A DNA stretch of 64,000 nt, taken from Haberlea rhodopensis (lineage: Eukaryota > Streptophyta > Magnoliopsida > Lamiales > Gesneriaceae). Location: NCBI GenBank assembly GCA_907163345.1, contig CAJQUN010000021.1, positions 2,728,001 to 2,792,000 on the forward strand, given 5' to 3'. Position 1 is the first letter of the stretch. The number at the start of each line of letters is the position of its first letter. Position numbers and translations under genes: made by a program. Under the pieces are notes generated by a model, which was not told the origin of the DNA, did no database searches, and saw nothing but the letters and a program-made list of their open reading frames with translations. This document shows, in pieces, positions 62,401-64,000 of the stretch.

Positions 62401-63589
62401 TTAATAATTAATCACAAATAATTAATCACCACAAATTCGTCTTTTGGTTCATTAGCCATATCTTCCATGTGGCTTAGTGGGCTAATTTTCGAACATACTA
62501 GAAAAGTTCATTTTATCCCTGAAAATTCAGAGCAACCATCCCATCTTTATACGACCTGGTTGAATAATGTTTAAGAACGTCTTGCAACTCTGGAGTTTAT
62601 TGCGCTAAAATTTCATCACTTTGTTAGATTAATACCAAAAGGACTATGTTATGAGCTTGCTAGAAATTTAATCATCAAGGTCTAAGCTTTAATTTTTGTG
62701 GTTCAGTTATGGAATTGCTGCAATTGCTCCATTTTCTCACCGTTTGGATTTTGACAACATGCCTGCTGACATTCAACGACTACGGTGCAAAGTCAACTTT
62801 CAGGCTTTAGTTTTTGTATCTCACATCAGAGCTCTTGGAGATGCACTTGTTAGTCGCCTCAGATATCCTCCAGGCCGCAGTGAAGTTACCAGCACTAACT
62901 ACATTAGGAAGTTCACCGATCCCAAGTTCACGAAAGAAGAGGGAAAGTTTGTTGTCCTCCACCTTCGTTTTGACAAGGTATACTTGCTTCTTCTAGTCAA
63001 CATTTAACTCACCTAATTAATTTAAGGTCAGTCATGTTTACACTTTCTTATTGCTTAATATCGGACTGTCAAGCCTGGTTGTCTTGTCAGGATATGGCTG
63101 CCCACTCGGCTTGTGATTTTGGTGGTGGCAAGGCTGAAAAATTGTCTCTGGCTAAGTATCGACAAGTTATTTGGCAAGGAAGGGTATTAAATTCTCAGTT
63201 TACTGATGAGGAGTTGAGGAGTCAAGGCCGGTGTCCATTGACTCCTGAAGAAATTGGATTGCTTTTGGCAGCCATTGGATTTGACAACACCACTCGTCTG
63301 TATCTTGCTTCGCACAAGGTTTTTCCTAGTTATTTTATTTCAACTGGTGATTATCTGAATATTCGGTAAATGAACCTTATCTTGAATAAAGGTATATGGT
63401 GGGGAGGCCAGGATTTCGACTTTGCGAAGCTTGTTTCCTCTAATGGAAGACAAGAAGAGTATTGCTTCTTCAGAGGAAATAGCTCAAATAAAAGGAAAAG
63501 CTTCCTTATTAGCGGCGGTTGATTACTATGTCAGTATGCACAGTGATATATTCATTTCCGCTTCTCCAGGAAATATGCACAATGCTGTG
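53492..63589 (+). CDS. Plant O-fucosyltransferase-family protein, nine exons seen
   Basis: Golgi-type glycosyltransferase of the plant O-fucosyltransferase family. Exons: 53492-53632, 54746-54808, 54911-54995, 55229-55302, 55400-55488, 55597-55800, 62707-62977, 63091-63318 and 63392-63589, all with GT-AG borders and matching phases (451 codons). The start has a hydrophobic signal or anchor segment (ALVLLLPLLFPSLF, in frame from ATG at 53492 or 53546). Family blocks follow: GGLNQQR (about residues 113-119), AVAKILNATLIIPYLE, VLHLRFDKDMAAHSACDF (exons 7-8), CPLTPEEIGLLLAAIGFD and SDIFISASPGNM. Intron 6 holds the Copia-3 element. After exon 9 the usual C-terminal block is not found. An exon at 63798-63842 could end the protein after 14 codons, or later exons lie beyond the window. 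Confidence 0.85.
55916..56801 (-). mobile_element. Copia-3 3' LTR (in intron 6)
   Basis: 886 bp, homologous to 61564-62433, bounded by CGTTGGTACTG (mutated TG) and ...CACAACA. The flank TATTC (55911-55915) against AATTC (62434-62438) is a near-match target duplication. A CG-rich patch at about 56525-56590 stands out from the AT-rich rest. Confidence 0.85.
57470..58787 (-). pseudogene. Copia-3 reverse transcriptase and RNase H
   Basis: On the minus strand, 58787-58230 has GHKWIFKRKMKADG, QMDVKTALLNGELEE, YGLKQAPKQWH and the catalytic YVDDMIIVGN. 58285-57470 continues with MKDLGLADVILGMKI, CTRPDIANSVNRLSKYTSNP, YSDANWISDSKNIKSTSGY and an RNase H end. The two frames overlap around 58230-58285, so a small indel separates them. 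One segment before CTRPD looks shortened. Confidence 0.88.
58817..59916 (-). pseudogene. Copia-3 integrase
   Basis: The minus-strand frame 59916-59329 holds the HHCC finger (WHGRLEHVNYKSL, CETCVEAKL) and the core (HTDVCDLKYVQSRGG, ILRSDRDGEYESP, NDTAERKNRTL), giving the D,D,E triad. 59309-59022 continues (WGCLAKAPIPPPKR, DCVFIGYA), and 59086-58817 is the integrase-to-RT linker. Breaks lie near 59320 and 59050. Confidence 0.88.
59926..60459 (-). pseudogene. Copia-3 protease and pre-integrase region
   Basis: The minus-strand frame contains WWVDTWATRHICANKWMF, where the usual protease site DSGATxH reads DTWATRH, followed by LHVPEIQKNLISGAVLN, the conserved Copia segment after protease. A substitution in the catalytic DSG or DTG motif would disable the enzyme. 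Confidence 0.8.
60460..61383 (-). pseudogene. Copia-3 gag
   Basis: The minus-strand start at 61383 (MADQIPNRIAEST) leads into KFKGSNFKRWQQKMMFFLTT, the Copia gag core. The frame breaks near 61010. 60999-60658 continues with IYHELAAEGMGLNDYLQEAM and LIRRLRIEQDNRK, and 60704-60435 has a zinc-knuckle remnant (MCGKPNHKPKDC, first Cys changed). Confidence 0.85.
61564..62433 (-). mobile_element. Copia-3 5' LTR (in intron 6)
   Basis: 870 bp, TGTTAGTACTG...ATCACCACA on the plus strand, matching 55916-56801 with clear but limited divergence. The CG-rich patch is at about 62155-62215. No initiator-Met primer site is visible to its left, so this element may use another primer or the site has mutated. 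Confidence 0.85.
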
Positions 63590-64000
63590 GTAAGCTCTTC
63601 GAATCATCTATTTGCTTGGTTCTTTGTGTGAAAACAAAAGAACTTGAACGTATAATAGGATCAAATATCAAAGTTTTCATTGTTCTGTGGTAACATTTGG
63701 TTTTGCTTTACTGGTTATAGAGAACTTTTGTTGTCATGCTGTTGCAGTATATGTCTGATTTATGAATTTGTTATCAGCGCCTTGTTCCCTGTGACAGATG
63801 CAGGAAACATGGACTTCATTGGATTGGGACGAGTGGGCATAGCTTGAATTTATAAAAAAAATTACTCGTGGAGTTTCACATTTTTTCCCTAACCGTCCCT
63901 ACCTTTTCCTGCTGCATAGGGATAGAGCTCTACGAACCCTAACGTGTTTGTCATAACTCCTCATAATAATATAAACACGTTCTTCATGAATTCTATCTCG
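63590..64000 (+). other. 3' flank of O-fucosyltransferase gene
   Basis: A GTAAGC donor at 63590 starts the next intron. A possible terminal exon is 63798-63842 (acceptor GTGACAG, in-frame stop TAG), giving 14 residues. Its product does not resemble the family's usual C terminus, so the true end may lie beyond the window. Confidence 0.4.

Overview
This window is nuclear DNA from a flowering plant, probably a eudicot. It is AT-rich, its genes are split by GT-AG introns, and it is dominated by Copia, Gypsy and Mutator-like elements. Two ordinary plant genes are present: a GPI mannosyltransferase I catalytic subunit (PIG-M/PNT1 type) at 35483-38509 and a plant O-fucosyltransferase-family gene at 53492 to about 63.6 kb. 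Almost everything else is nested transposons. I see no tRNA, rRNA or CRISPR locus.

Left part (1-31 kb). A minus-strand LTR element with a very short internal region (1-2361) abuts a broken Mutator-like (MULE) transposase gene (2362-3257, plus strand). Convergent to it, on the minus strand, is a multi-exon gene for a ULP1-type (C48) cysteine peptidase. Its first exon lies at 28415-28496 and its last at 4736-4996. This arrangement matches the known ULP-carrying MULEs (Kaonashi type). The gap between the genes and the peptidase introns are filled by a ~215-240 bp tandem unit containing palindromes around TGCATGT/ACATGCA. The peptidase gene is split inside an intron by a 17.6-kb insert: a Copia element (LTRs 5376-6882 and 21463-22978) that itself holds a tandem Tekay-like Gypsy array (6883-16404). 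The exon reading frames rejoin exactly when the insert is skipped. A Gypsy-type solo LTR (28655-30999) with a clean 5-bp target duplication sits just upstream of the peptidase start codon.

Middle (31-41 kb). A stretch without recognisable genes leads into the four-exon PIG-M gene, which reads open throughout (438 codons).

Right part (40.8-64 kb). An old Copia element (LTRs 40842-41507 and 51664-52320) is interrupted by a deleted Athila-like Gypsy on the minus strand (44402-51580). That Gypsy has two large LTR copies, a third partial copy and a canonical primer-binding site. The O-fucosyltransferase gene follows. Its intron 6 carries a minus-strand Copia element (55916-62433), yet the exons on both sides keep phase and motif order. 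Its 3' end is unclear within the window.

Main observations: the ULP1-carrying MULE with hairpin satellite, the tandem LTR arrays that share a middle LTR, and clusters of the palindrome CGATCGATCG (or a close variant) inside LTRs of two different Gypsy lineages.
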